21,587 bases of DNA from an uncultured Acetobacteraceae bacterium (GTDB lineage: Bacteria > Pseudomonadota > Alphaproteobacteria > Acetobacterales > Acetobacteraceae): assembly GCA_943912335.1 (NCBI GenBank), contig CALTUD010000041.1, forward strand, positions 1 to 21,587, read 5' to 3'. Below, in pieces: positions 14,048 through 20,630 of this stretch. The translations under genes and the position numbers were made by a program. Positions within the stretch are counted from its first letter, which is position 1. Every line of letters begins with the position of its first letter. The notes beneath the pieces were generated by a model. It had not been told where the DNA came from. It did no database searches and saw only the letters and a list, made by a program, of their open reading frames with translations.

Positions 14048-16893
14048 TGCGACGCGTCTGCATCCTCCTCGCCGGCTTGTTCTGTGCCGTGGGAAGTGCT
14101 TCCGCGGCGGTGGGACCGGATCAACCCGTCGTCGCGCATGGCTCCGGGGATATTTCCGTTCCGCCGGGTCGGCTGGTGTTCGTGACTCGAAGCGACGAAC
14201 CCGTTTCTCTATCGCGGGTCGGGGATGAACTGACGCTGACGCCGGCACTGGGTCTGCTGGACCGAAAAGCGGCGGCGGGATCCGGGGCGCTGACGGTCAG
14301 ATCGTCGCGGGGCCATACGGTGATACGGCTGCGTCGCGCGGCGGTCGTTCGACCGGTGCAATCGCCGGGGCGATACGTGCTGGAAATCAGGCCGCCCGAC
14401 ACCGAGGCGACCCCGGCTGTTGAAAAACAGCCGGCGATGGCGTTCTCATCTCCTGCGACGGGCGGTGTGCTGCCTGGCTTGCCATCACCGATGATTGCCG
14501 TCGTGGATCAACCGGGACCGGGCATACCGTCCTCGAACCTGGTCAGGTCGCCTTCCTCCGCGACGACGCCGGGCGTATCGGCTGTGATGCCAGCAGGCAC
14601 CAGCCCGGTTTCGATCGAGGCAGCGCTGATCCCGCCTGCGTCGAACGAAGCCGCCGAGTTGTTGCTTCCGTTCGACCGAACGGTCGGTGCCGCTGTGTTT
14701 CGCCGTGCCGGACGATTGGAGGTCGTGTTCGACAGCCGGAAGCCGATCGACCTGTCGGCTTCCTTCGGTGATCCGGTGTTTCAGCAGGCGCGGCTGACGC
14801 TGTTGCCGGCCGGCACGCTTCTCGACATGCCGTGCGAGGCATCCAGTCCGATTTCCCTGCGCAAGGTGGAAGCTGGCTGGTTGTTGACCAGACGCACGGG
14901 CAAAGCCGAACCGGTTGTACCCGCGGCGATGCAGGACGGGTTGGATTTCGCTCTTTCCGATGTAGGCGACGTGCTGACCATCGCCGATCCGGCTGGGGGT
15001 GGGGATCTGCTTGTGGGAACCGTGCGCGGCGATAGCCATGCCGTGACGGCGATCGGACGTTCGCCGGGTTACCGTCTGGTTCCGAGCCTCTTGGGCGTGG
15101 TGGTGGAGCGGCTGGCGGATCGTGTCGAGTTACGGCCGCATGCAGCGGGCCTTCACTTGTTCGATCCGTTCGCTCCGGCGGGTGGTTACCAGGTCGATCC
15201 TGCGTCATCCTTCTCCCGTGCGGTTGAGCTGGCGCAGGTCGATCGTGGTGAACAATGGCGGCGCTACAAATCCTTTCTGGCCACCAGTGCGGCTCTTCCG
15301 GCTGCGGCGCGTCGTGGCGCGCGGCTGGATGCCGCACGTGCTGCCCTCGCACTCGGTTTCGGCATCGAGACGCGACGGCTCGCTGACATCGCCGATCAGG
15401 ATGCCCCGGGCGCTTCTGATCGGGCGACCAGCGCGTTCCTGATCGGTGCGGGCGCATTTCTGGCGGGCGATCCGGATGCAGCGCGCTTGCTGGCCGATCC
15501 TGCGATCGGCAACAGCGACGAGGCCGCTTTGTGGCGAGGGCTGGCGATTGCCCGGGAGACGCCGTCGGACAAGCCGGCGCTGCGTTCGATCCGGGATTTC
15601 TGGCGTCTTCTCGGGGCGTATCCCGCGACTTTGCGGCAACGACTTCAGGGCGATGCGGCGCTCGCGCTCGCCCGAAGTGGCGACGAGACAGCGCGGACGC
15701 TGGTGTCGGAACTGCCCGATCAGGGTGGCAAGATCGGGCTGGCGCGGGCGATCGTGAGCGAAGGCGTCGATGGCGACAAGCCGGCCCTGGCTTCGCTGGA
15801 CAGGTTGTTCGCCGATCGCGATCCGGATGTCTCGTTATCGGCGGCGCTGGACGCGATCGATCGGCGTCTGCACGACCACCTGATCGGTCCGGGCGAGGCG
15901 GCGAAACGCACCGAGGCCCTGATCTATGACGGGCGCATGGCCGGGCGGGAAGCCGATGTGGCCATTCGGGCTGCCCGGTTGAGAGCGGAGAACCGGGAAT
16001 TCGCGAAAGCGATCGCGATCCTACGCGAGCAGGATGCCGGCGACTTTTCGCCCCAGATCAAACGGTTGGCAGGGGAGATCCTGGTGCAGGCGGCCGGTGC
16101 CGGCACCGGAAGCGCCATTGCCACCGGCGGGAAGAGCGGAGGCGATGCGGGCGACGTTCTCGGCGCAGTGGCGCTTCTGCAGAAGAACCAGGATTTGTTG
16201 CCGCAGGACCTCGACCGCGTCGCCTTGACGACGCGGCTTGCGGACCGCCTCGCCGCATTGGATCTGCCTGGCGAGGCGACGCATTTCCTCCAGCAGGCGT
16301 TCGAACAGTCTCCGCCCGGCAAGGACAAGGCGACGCTGGGGCTGGCGCTGAGCCAGTCCTTGCTGGAGCAGGACGACCCCAAGGCGGCTGCTTCAATCCT
16401 GTCCTCCGTGCCGGATGATGCTCTGCCGGCAGCGGCGCAGGAGCGGCGCACGATGCTGCACGCCAGGATACTGCAGGCACAAGGCGATCGGGGTGGTGCG
16501 GTCGCCGCTCTGACGAGCCTCCAGGATGCGGATGCATTGACGTTGAAGGCGTCCATGCTGGGCGACAACAAGGATTGGCAGGGAGAGGCCGATGCGCTTT
16601 CGGCGCTGCTGTCCCTCCGGATGCCCAAAGGGCCGGACGGAAAGGTGCTGGATTCGGATGGCGAAGACCTCGTGCTGCGTCTGGCCAGCGCCTTGTCTCG
16701 TGCCGGCCATCTCGATGCCTTGAAGCAACTCGACCAGACGTGGTCGGCGTCGTTCGCCGATCAACCGAAACGCGACATGCTGGGTCTGCTCGCTGCGCCC
16801 GACGTCACCTCGATCGCCGATCTGCCGCGTTCCGCCGGCGATCTCAGTGCGGCGCGCTCGGCATTGAAGGGGCTGGGGGGCGGGGCGAGTTGA
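14047..16893 (+). CDS. Large exported alpha-solenoid/TPR-like protein of the motility operon
   Basis: 948 aa. Sec signal peptide MRRVCILLAGLFCAVGSASA (cut near 20). Residues 21-115 look beta-rich (VPPGRLVFVTRSDEPVSLSRVGDELTLTP); 116-200 is a Pro/Ser-rich linker; 203-370 is a second beta-rich part with LLPFDRTVGAAVFRRAGRLEVVFDSRKPIDL, which recalls AMIN-like wall-binding modules; from about 390 to the end there is an Ala/Leu-rich helical-repeat region resembling degenerate TPR (for example AKAIAILREQDAGD, ATHFLQQAFEQSPPGKDKATLGLALSQSLLEQDDPKAAASIL). No membrane anchor after the signal, so probably periplasmic. The ATG overlaps the cheZ-like stop (TGATG). I recognise similar large proteins beside motility genes in other alphaproteobacteria but know no assigned function. 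Confidence 0.85.
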   Translation: MRRVCILLAGLFCAVGSASAAVGPDQPVVAHGSGDISVPPGRLVFVTRSDEPVSLSRVGDELTLTPALGLLDRKAAAGSGALTVRSSRGHTVIRLRRAAVVRPVQSPGRYVLEIRPPDTEATPAVEKQPAMAFSSPATGGVLPGLPSPMIAVVDQPGPGIPSSNLVRSPSSATTPGVSAVMPAGTSPVSIEAALIPPASNEAAELLLPFDRTVGAAVFRRAGRLEVVFDSRKPIDLSASFGDPVFQQARLTLLPAGTLLDMPCEASSPISLRKVEAGWLLTRRTGKAEPVVPAAMQDGLDFALSDVGDVLTIADPAGGGDLLVGTVRGDSHAVTAIGRSPGYRLVPSLLGVVVERLADRVELRPHAAGLHLFDPFAPAGGYQVDPASSFSRAVELAQVDRGEQWRRYKSFLATSAALPAAARRGARLDAARAALALGFGIETRRLADIADQDAPGASDRATSAFLIGAGAFLAGDPDAARLLADPAIGNSDEAALWRGLAIARETPSDKPALRSIRDFWRLLGAYPATLRQRLQGDAALALARSGDETARTLVSELPDQGGKIGLARAIVSEGVDGDKPALASLDRLFADRDPDVSLSAALDAIDRRLHDHLIGPGEAAKRTEALIYDGRMAGREADVAIRAARLRAENREFAKAIAILREQDAGDFSPQIKRLAGEILVQAAGAGTGSAIATGGKSGGDAGDVLGAVALLQKNQDLLPQDLDRVALTTRLADRLAALDLPGEATHFLQQAFEQSPPGKDKATLGLALSQSLLEQDDPKAAASILSSVPDDALPAAAQERRTMLHARILQAQGDRGGAVAALTSLQDADALTLKASMLGDNKDWQGEADALSALLSLRMPKGPDGKVLDSDGEDLVLRLASALSRAGHLDALKQLDQTWSASFADQPKRDMLGLLAAPDVTSIADLPRSAGDLSAARSALKGLGGGAS

Positions 16894-17059
16894 TGACGGT
16901 GCGGCCCGCGCCGGGCTGCCATGCTCGGTTTTGGCAAAGTTTTCTCGCCAAAACTGCGATTTATGCTTGCGTTGGGGGGGAGATGGACCTATCACCCGCC
17001 GCCTTGGCCCAAGGGGGCGCTCCTGCCCAACAGGCTGTCTACTGGTTTGGGGGTACGTG
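16894..17059 (+). promoter_or_regulatory. speD leader region with competing hairpins and a short upstream open frame
   Basis: 166 bases. GTTTTGGC (16928-16935) pairs perfectly with GCCAAAAC (16947-16954) around an 11-base loop; alternatively AGTTTT (16938-16943) in that loop can pair with AAAACT (16950-16955), which excludes the first stem. There is no T tract after either, so it is not a standard terminator. A 25-codon frame (16983-17060) with a G-rich ribosome-site-like run immediately before it ends in TGATG, overlapping the speD start. Regulation by polyamine or S-adenosylmethionine is conceivable but not shown. Confidence 0.35.
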
Positions 17060-17060
17060 A
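16983..17060 (+). other. Putative 25-aa upstream open reading frame coupled to speD
   Basis: Translates as a 25-residue peptide starting MDLSPAALAQGG and ending QAVYWFGGT. Its stop TGA shares one base with the speD ATG (TGATG at 17058-17062), the geometry of translational coupling. A G7 run lies at 16974-16980, closer to the ATG than usual. Codon third positions are less GC-rich than in neighbouring genes, so it may not be selected as a protein. Low confidence. Confidence 0.25.
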
Positions 17061-17524
17061 TGAACGCACTTGCTCAACTGGGGATGGTTTCGGATTCTCC
17101 GAGCAATATCCAGATGTCTTCCGCTTCTTCGGCTGCCGTGCCGGAGGAATCCAAGGATTATTTCGTCGAGAAGGACGGCATGAAGTTTGCGGGAACGCAT
17201 CTTTTGGTCGACCTGTGGGACGCGACGAATCTCGGTGATCCCGATCTGATCGATCGCACCCTGTGCGAGGCGGCCGTCACTGCCGGCGCTACGATCCTGC
17301 ACAGCCACTTCCACCATTTTTCTCCGAATGGTGGCGTGTCCGGCGTCGTCGTGCTGGCCGAAAGCCACATCTCGATCCACACCTGGCCGGAGCGCAATTT
17401 CGCGGCCGTGGACATCTTCATGTGCGGCGCGTGCGATCCGCATCTGGCGATCCCGGTGATGCAGCGCACCTTCAAGGCCGCGCGCGTCGAGTGCGACGAG
17501 CAGCGTCGCGGCCGCGTCTTCTGA
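17060..17524 (+). CDS. speD: S-adenosylmethionine decarboxylase proenzyme (prokaryotic class 1B)
   Basis: 154 aa. The core MKFAGTHLLVDLWDATNL (41-58), HSHFHHFSPNGGVSGVVVLAESHISIHTWPE (81-111) and VDIFMCGACDP (117-127) is that of the short class of AdoMetDC (SpeH/SpeD of Bacillus and Thermotoga). Self-cleavage between Glu101 and Ser102 creates the pyruvoyl cofactor; His107 and Cys122 match the processing and catalytic residues. It makes decarboxylated AdoMet, the aminopropyl donor for SpeE encoded next. An extension of about 40 residues precedes the core (usual length is about 120-130 aa); the G5 run at 17049-17053 supports the ATG at 17060. Its start overlaps a short upstream frame, and an intrinsic terminator follows its stop. 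Confidence 0.95.
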   Translation: MNALAQLGMVSDSPSNIQMSSASSAAVPEESKDYFVEKDGMKFAGTHLLVDLWDATNLGDPDLIDRTLCEAAVTAGATILHSHFHHFSPNGGVSGVVVLAESHISIHTWPERNFAAVDIFMCGACDPHLAIPVMQRTFKAARVECDEQRRGRVF

Positions 17525-17552
17525 CGCTGCGGACGCAGAGCCGTTATGAGGG

Positions 17553-17580
17553 AGGCCGGGCCAGTCCCGGCCTTTTTCTT
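17553..17580 (+). terminator. Intrinsic terminator between speD and speE
   Basis: 8-bp stem AGGCCGGG / CCCGGCCT with CCAGT loop, then TTTTTCTT. It lies 28 bases after the speD stop and only 37 bases before the speE ATG. speE must therefore be reached by read-through or have a promoter overlapping this stretch. Confidence 0.85.
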
Positions 17581-17617
17581 GTTTAGGTCCATACCGAACG
17601 CACGAGGATTGGGATCG

Positions 17618-18499
17618 ATGAGCGAGCCGACCTGGATCAACGAGACGCTTTATCCCGGCTGGGGCCAGCGCTTCAGCGTGAAACAGGAGCTCGCTCGCGT
17701 GACGAGCGACTTCCAGGACATCGTGGTGTTCGAGAGCGAGCACCATGGCCGTGTCCTGGTGCTCGACGGTGCCATCCAGATCACCGAGGGCGACGAATTC
17801 GTTTACCAGGAGATGCTGGCGCATGTGCCTTTGCTGACGCATGGTGCTGCGCGCAACGTGCTGATCATCGGCGCTGGCGATGGCGGCGTGCTACGGCGCG
17901 TTCTGCAGCACAAGGGCGTCGAGCGCGCCGTGATGGTCGAGATCGACGGCGAGGTCATTCGTCTGTCCAAGGAGTTCCTGCCGAACATCGCCGGCGATGC
18001 CTGGACCCACCCGCGCGCCGAGGTGATCGTCGGCGACGGTATCGACTATGTTCGCAAGGCGGCCGATGCGTCGTTCGACGTGATCATCGTCGACAGCACC
18101 GATCCGATCGGCGTGGGCGACGTTCTCTTCACCGACGAGTTCTACCAGAACTGCGCGCGCATCCTGACCACCGACGGTCTGATCGTGAACCAGTGCGGCG
18201 TGCCGTTCATGCAGTCGGAAGAGCTGCACCAGACCAGCCTGCGTCGCGCACGCTTCTTTCCGCGTGTTTCGGCCTATGTCGCCGCCGTGCCGACCTATGT
18301 CGGTGGTTTCATGACCTTGGGCATCGCCGGCAAGGGCGAGGCGCTGGCGCGTCCCGTTCCGGCAGCGACGATCGCCGCGCGTGCCGAAGAGGCGGGGATC
18401 GCGGGCAGGACCGAGTATTGGACTCCCGAAATTCAGGCCGGCTCGTTCAATCTGCCTCCCTATATCGCGCGCCACCTGCCGAAAGCTGGCCAGTCCTGA
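17618..18499 (+). CDS. speE: Spermidine synthase (polyamine aminopropyltransferase)
   Basis: 293 aa, normal length. Start at 17618 (GAGGA 9 bases upstream) gives the family N-terminus MSEPTWINETLYPGWGQRFSVKQEL. Motifs: GRVLVLDGAIQITEGDEFVYQEMLAHVPLL (44-73), the dcAdoMet-binding GAGDGG (85-90) and MVEID (106-110), and DSTDPIG (159-165) with the acidic residues that activate the amine substrate. It transfers the aminopropyl group from decarboxylated AdoMet to putrescine, giving spermidine and methylthioadenosine. It follows speD across an intrinsic terminator. An in-frame ATG at 17546 would place the start before the terminator and is rejected. Confidence 0.97.
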   Translation: MSEPTWINETLYPGWGQRFSVKQELARVTSDFQDIVVFESEHHGRVLVLDGAIQITEGDEFVYQEMLAHVPLLTHGAARNVLIIGAGDGGVLRRVLQHKGVERAVMVEIDGEVIRLSKEFLPNIAGDAWTHPRAEVIVGDGIDYVRKAADASFDVIIVDSTDPIGVGDVLFTDEFYQNCARILTTDGLIVNQCGVPFMQSEELHQTSLRRARFFPRVSAYVAAVPTYVGGFMTLGIAGKGEALARPVPAATIAARAEEAGIAGRTEYWTPEIQAGSFNLPPYIARHLPKAGQS

Positions 18500-18519
18500 C
18501 CCTGTCTGCGTTGTAACCT

Positions 18520-18542
18520 CGCCCTTCCGGAACGGAAGGGCG
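18520..18542 (+). repeat. Perfect inverted repeat downstream of speE
   Basis: CGCCCTTCCG / CGGAAGGGCG with a GAA loop, 20 bases after the speE stop. Very stable, but with no T tract on either strand, so it is not a classic intrinsic terminator; it may protect the 3' end of the mRNA or block transcription with help of Rho. Confidence 0.6.
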
Positions 18543-18605
18543 GGTCGCGGCGTCTTCCTCGGTGGTCCGGACGACGATGTCCGGTCATCCCGCGGGGTTC
18601 GCACG

Positions 18606-19043
18606 ATGTTCCGATCCAAAGCTCGAATCGCTCTGGCTGGCGCCGCCGTCAGCCTGCCACTCGTTCTGTCCGCCTGCGCGACCCCGCAGGAACTGGTGCA
18701 GGACAAGGAGAACCGGCTTGTCGCCGCCGGGTTCATCGCCCGCCCGGCCGACACGCCACAGCGGCAGACCATGCTGCAGAAGCTGCCGCCGCATAAGTTC
18801 GAGATGCGTCAGGTGGGCGACCACTACGTCTATCTGTATGCTGATCCGCTCGTCTGCGGCTGTTTGTATGTCGGCTCCGAGCAGGCCTACGGCCGCTACA
18901 AGCAGATGATGTTCCAGCAGCATCTGGCCGACGAGCAGCAGATGACGGCACAGCTTTATTCCGATCCCGCTTGGGATTTCGGCGGCTGGGGCGGCCCGTT
19001 CGGTCCCGGTTTCGGCCCTGGTTTCGGCCCCTACTTCTACTGA
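18606..19043 (+). CDS. Small hypothetical lipoprotein with Gly/Phe-rich tail
   Basis: 145 aa. Lipoprotein signal with VLSAC lipobox (Cys24), then a helical and charged middle (ATPQELVQDKENRLVAAGFIARP, YGRYKQMMFQQHLADEQQM) with the segment DHYVYLYADPLVCGCLYVGS, and a low-complexity end of repeated FGPGFGP ending in PYFY. I do not recognise a named family. The CGC pair near the middle could form or bind something, but this is speculative. The ATG at 18606 lacks a strong ribosome site. It follows the speE hairpin and precedes glutathione peroxidase by 50 bases. Envelope location is the only supported inference. Confidence 0.78.
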   Translation: MFRSKARIALAGAAVSLPLVLSACATPQELVQDKENRLVAAGFIARPADTPQRQTMLQKLPPHKFEMRQVGDHYVYLYADPLVCGCLYVGSEQAYGRYKQMMFQQHLADEQQMTAQLYSDPAWDFGGWGGPFGPGFGPGFGPYFY

Positions 19044-19093
19044 GGGGGCGGCGGCTCTACGGTGTATCCGAGCCAGAACGAGGGGTAGTCTTC

Positions 19094-19639
19094 ATGCCGG
19101 ATCTGATGCGGACGTCGCTGACCACCATCGACGGCGGGGACGCGTCCTTGTCGGATTATGCCGGCAAGGTGCTGCTGGTGGTGAATGTCGCGTCCAAGTG
19201 CGGGCTGACGCCGCAGTACGAGGCGCTCGAACACCTCTACCGCCGTGAGCGCGATCGAGGGCTGGTGATCCTTGGCTTTCCCTGCAACCAGTTCCGCGAG
19301 CAGGAACCGGGCAGCGACGCGGAGATCGCCGCGTTCTGCTCGACCACCTATGGCGTGACGTTTCCGATGTTCTCGCGCATCGATGTCAACGGGCCGGCGC
19401 GTCATCCTCTGTATCGCGCCCTGCTGGCGGCGGCGCCGGAGCCGATCGAAAGCGAGGATGGCGGGATGCGTGTGCGCTTGGCGAAGCATGGCGTCGCCGT
19501 CGATTCGTCGGAGATCATGTGGAATTTCGAGAAGTTTCTGATCGGCCGCGACGGACGCGTGGTCGCACGGTTCGCCCCGGATATCACCGTGGACGATCCC
19601 GTGCTGGCCGGTGCGATCGAGAAGGCGCTCTCGGCATGA
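19094..19639 (+). CDS. Glutathione peroxidase family (probably thioredoxin-dependent) peroxidase
   Basis: 181 aa. Family motifs: LLVVNVASKCGLTPQY (27-42) with peroxidatic Cys36 in place of selenocysteine, ILGFPCNQFREQEPG (59-73) with Gln70, a second cysteine in AFCSTTYGVTFPMF (Cys82), and WNFEKFLI (143-150) with Trp143 and Asn144 of the catalytic tetrad. The Cys82 position is that of the resolving cysteine in non-seleno enzymes that use thioredoxin. It reduces hydrogen peroxide and organic peroxides in the cytoplasm; no signal peptide. ATG 19094 has GAGGGG upstream. Its stop overlaps the nitroreductase start (ATGA), so the two form a coupled redox pair. Confidence 0.95.
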   Translation: MPDLMRTSLTTIDGGDASLSDYAGKVLLVVNVASKCGLTPQYEALEHLYRRERDRGLVILGFPCNQFREQEPGSDAEIAAFCSTTYGVTFPMFSRIDVNGPARHPLYRALLAAAPEPIESEDGGMRVRLAKHGVAVDSSEIMWNFEKFLIGRDGRVVARFAPDITVDDPVLAGAIEKALSA

Positions 19640-20211
19640 ACGCGACCGATTGCCTGCTGGAGCGCAGCTCGACCAATGCGCTCCGCGAGCCTGCGCCGGC
19701 GGGCGAGGTCCTGGACCGTATCCTCGGATGTGCTCTCCGCGCACCGGATCATGGCAAGCTTCGGCCCTGGCGCTTCATCCTGGTGCGCGGCGACGCCATC
19801 GAAACGCTCGCGGACATTTCTGCGGATGCGTTTCGGCGTCGCGAGCCGGACGCATCGCCGGACGCCGTTTCGAAGCAGCGCGGCAAGATGCTGCGCGCGC
19901 CTCTGCTTGTCGCCCTGGTGGCGCGGATTACGCCGGGCCACAAGATTCCCGAAGATGAACAGCTGATGTCGGCGGCCGCGGCCAGCATGAACATTCTCAA
20001 TGCCGTTCATGCGGAAGGATTCGCGGGGATCTGGATCACCGGTGCCAATGCCTACGATCCGGCTATGCCTGCGGCTCTCGGGATCGGCGCGCCGGAGCGA
20101 CTGATCGGCTACCTCTTCATCGGCACGCCGAAAGAGGCCGAGCGTATCGTCGCCCGGCCTTCCCTGGCCGATCACATCTCGGAATGGACCGGCGTTTCCG
20201 CCGGCCTGTGA
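19636..20211 (+). CDS. YdjA-type nitroreductase family protein
   Basis: 191 aa. Resembles E. coli YdjA throughout: RSSTNALREPAPAGEVLDRILGCALRAPDHGKLRPWRFILVRG near the N-terminus (FMN phosphate and ring contacts), SAAAASMNILNAVHAEGFAGIWITGANAYDP in the middle, and RLIGYLFIGTP near the end. It is a short FMN flavoprotein using NAD(P)H; the natural substrate of this subgroup is unknown. The ATG overlaps the stop of the peroxidase gene, suggesting co-translation and an oxidative or electrophile-stress role (inference). It is convergent with the small lipoprotein gene, with a 6-base gap. Confidence 0.93.
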   Translation: MNATDCLLERSSTNALREPAPAGEVLDRILGCALRAPDHGKLRPWRFILVRGDAIETLADISADAFRRREPDASPDAVSKQRGKMLRAPLLVALVARITPGHKIPEDEQLMSAAAASMNILNAVHAEGFAGIWITGANAYDPAMPAALGIGAPERLIGYLFIGTPKEAERIVARPSLADHISEWTGVSAGL

Positions 20212-20217
20212 CGCGGA

Positions 20218-20565
20218 TTAGTTCGTCACCAGCGTCCACACGCCGTTGGTCTTCTTGAAGGCGAGGGTGGCGGTGTTGGTGCCACCCTTGCTCTGTGCCG
20301 TTACGGCGCAGGAATAGATGCCGTTCTCCTTGGGCGTGCAGTCGGCGCCGGTGACGGCGAAGTTGTTGACGTCGTAGGGGCCCTTGAGCAGGCCGAGCGA
20401 ATTGTCGGACGCGTTCTTGTTGGCCTGCTCCATCTTCGCGGTCACGACCTGCTGGATATCGGACTTGGTGGGTGCGCCCGCCTGCCCGCAGGCCGCGGCG
20501 ACCAGCGGCAGCGCCAGCACGAGATGAGCGGGCTTGAACGAGGGAGCATTGAAAATGGATCGCAC
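20218..20565 (-). CDS. Small hypothetical lipoprotein
   Basis: 115 aa from a GTG at 20565, chosen because GGAG lies 7 bases upstream and the signal follows directly; the longer ATG frame to 20610 has no such support. Signal ends LPLVAAACGQAG with predicted lipidated Cys26. The mature part is about 90 residues: a helix (TKSDIQQVVTAKMEQANKNAS), then beta-like strands with two cysteines (ADCTPKENGIYSCAVTAQSK), ending NGVWTLVTN. The cysteine pair may form a disulfide. No family recognised. It lies between nitroreductase (convergent) and the hybrid kinase (same strand, 65 bases upstream). Confidence 0.8.
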   Translation of the reverse strand: MRSIFNAPSFKPAHLVLALPLVAAACGQAGAPTKSDIQQVVTAKMEQANKNASDNSLGLLKGPYDVNNFAVTGADCTPKENGIYSCAVTAQSKGGTNTATLAFKKTNGVWTLVTN

Positions 20566-20630
20566 GTCGTTTCTCCGTTGCGGGCCGGTTCGGCCCTTGC
20601 GGATGAACAACGAACGAGTGCGCGCGCGGT

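Noticed and set aside
15924..16628. Minus-strand 234-codon frame within the large exported protein gene
   Set aside because: Shadow of a real gene in high-GC DNA; composition is Ser/Ala/Arg-rich with no recognisable domain and the plus-strand frame is continuous.
16921..17238. 105-codon plus-strand frame across the speD leader
   Set aside because: Runs out of frame through the speD coding region and has no similarity or usual codon pattern.
18520..18542. Intrinsic terminator of speE
   Set aside because: Perfect stem but no T tract on either strand; listed as an inverted repeat instead.
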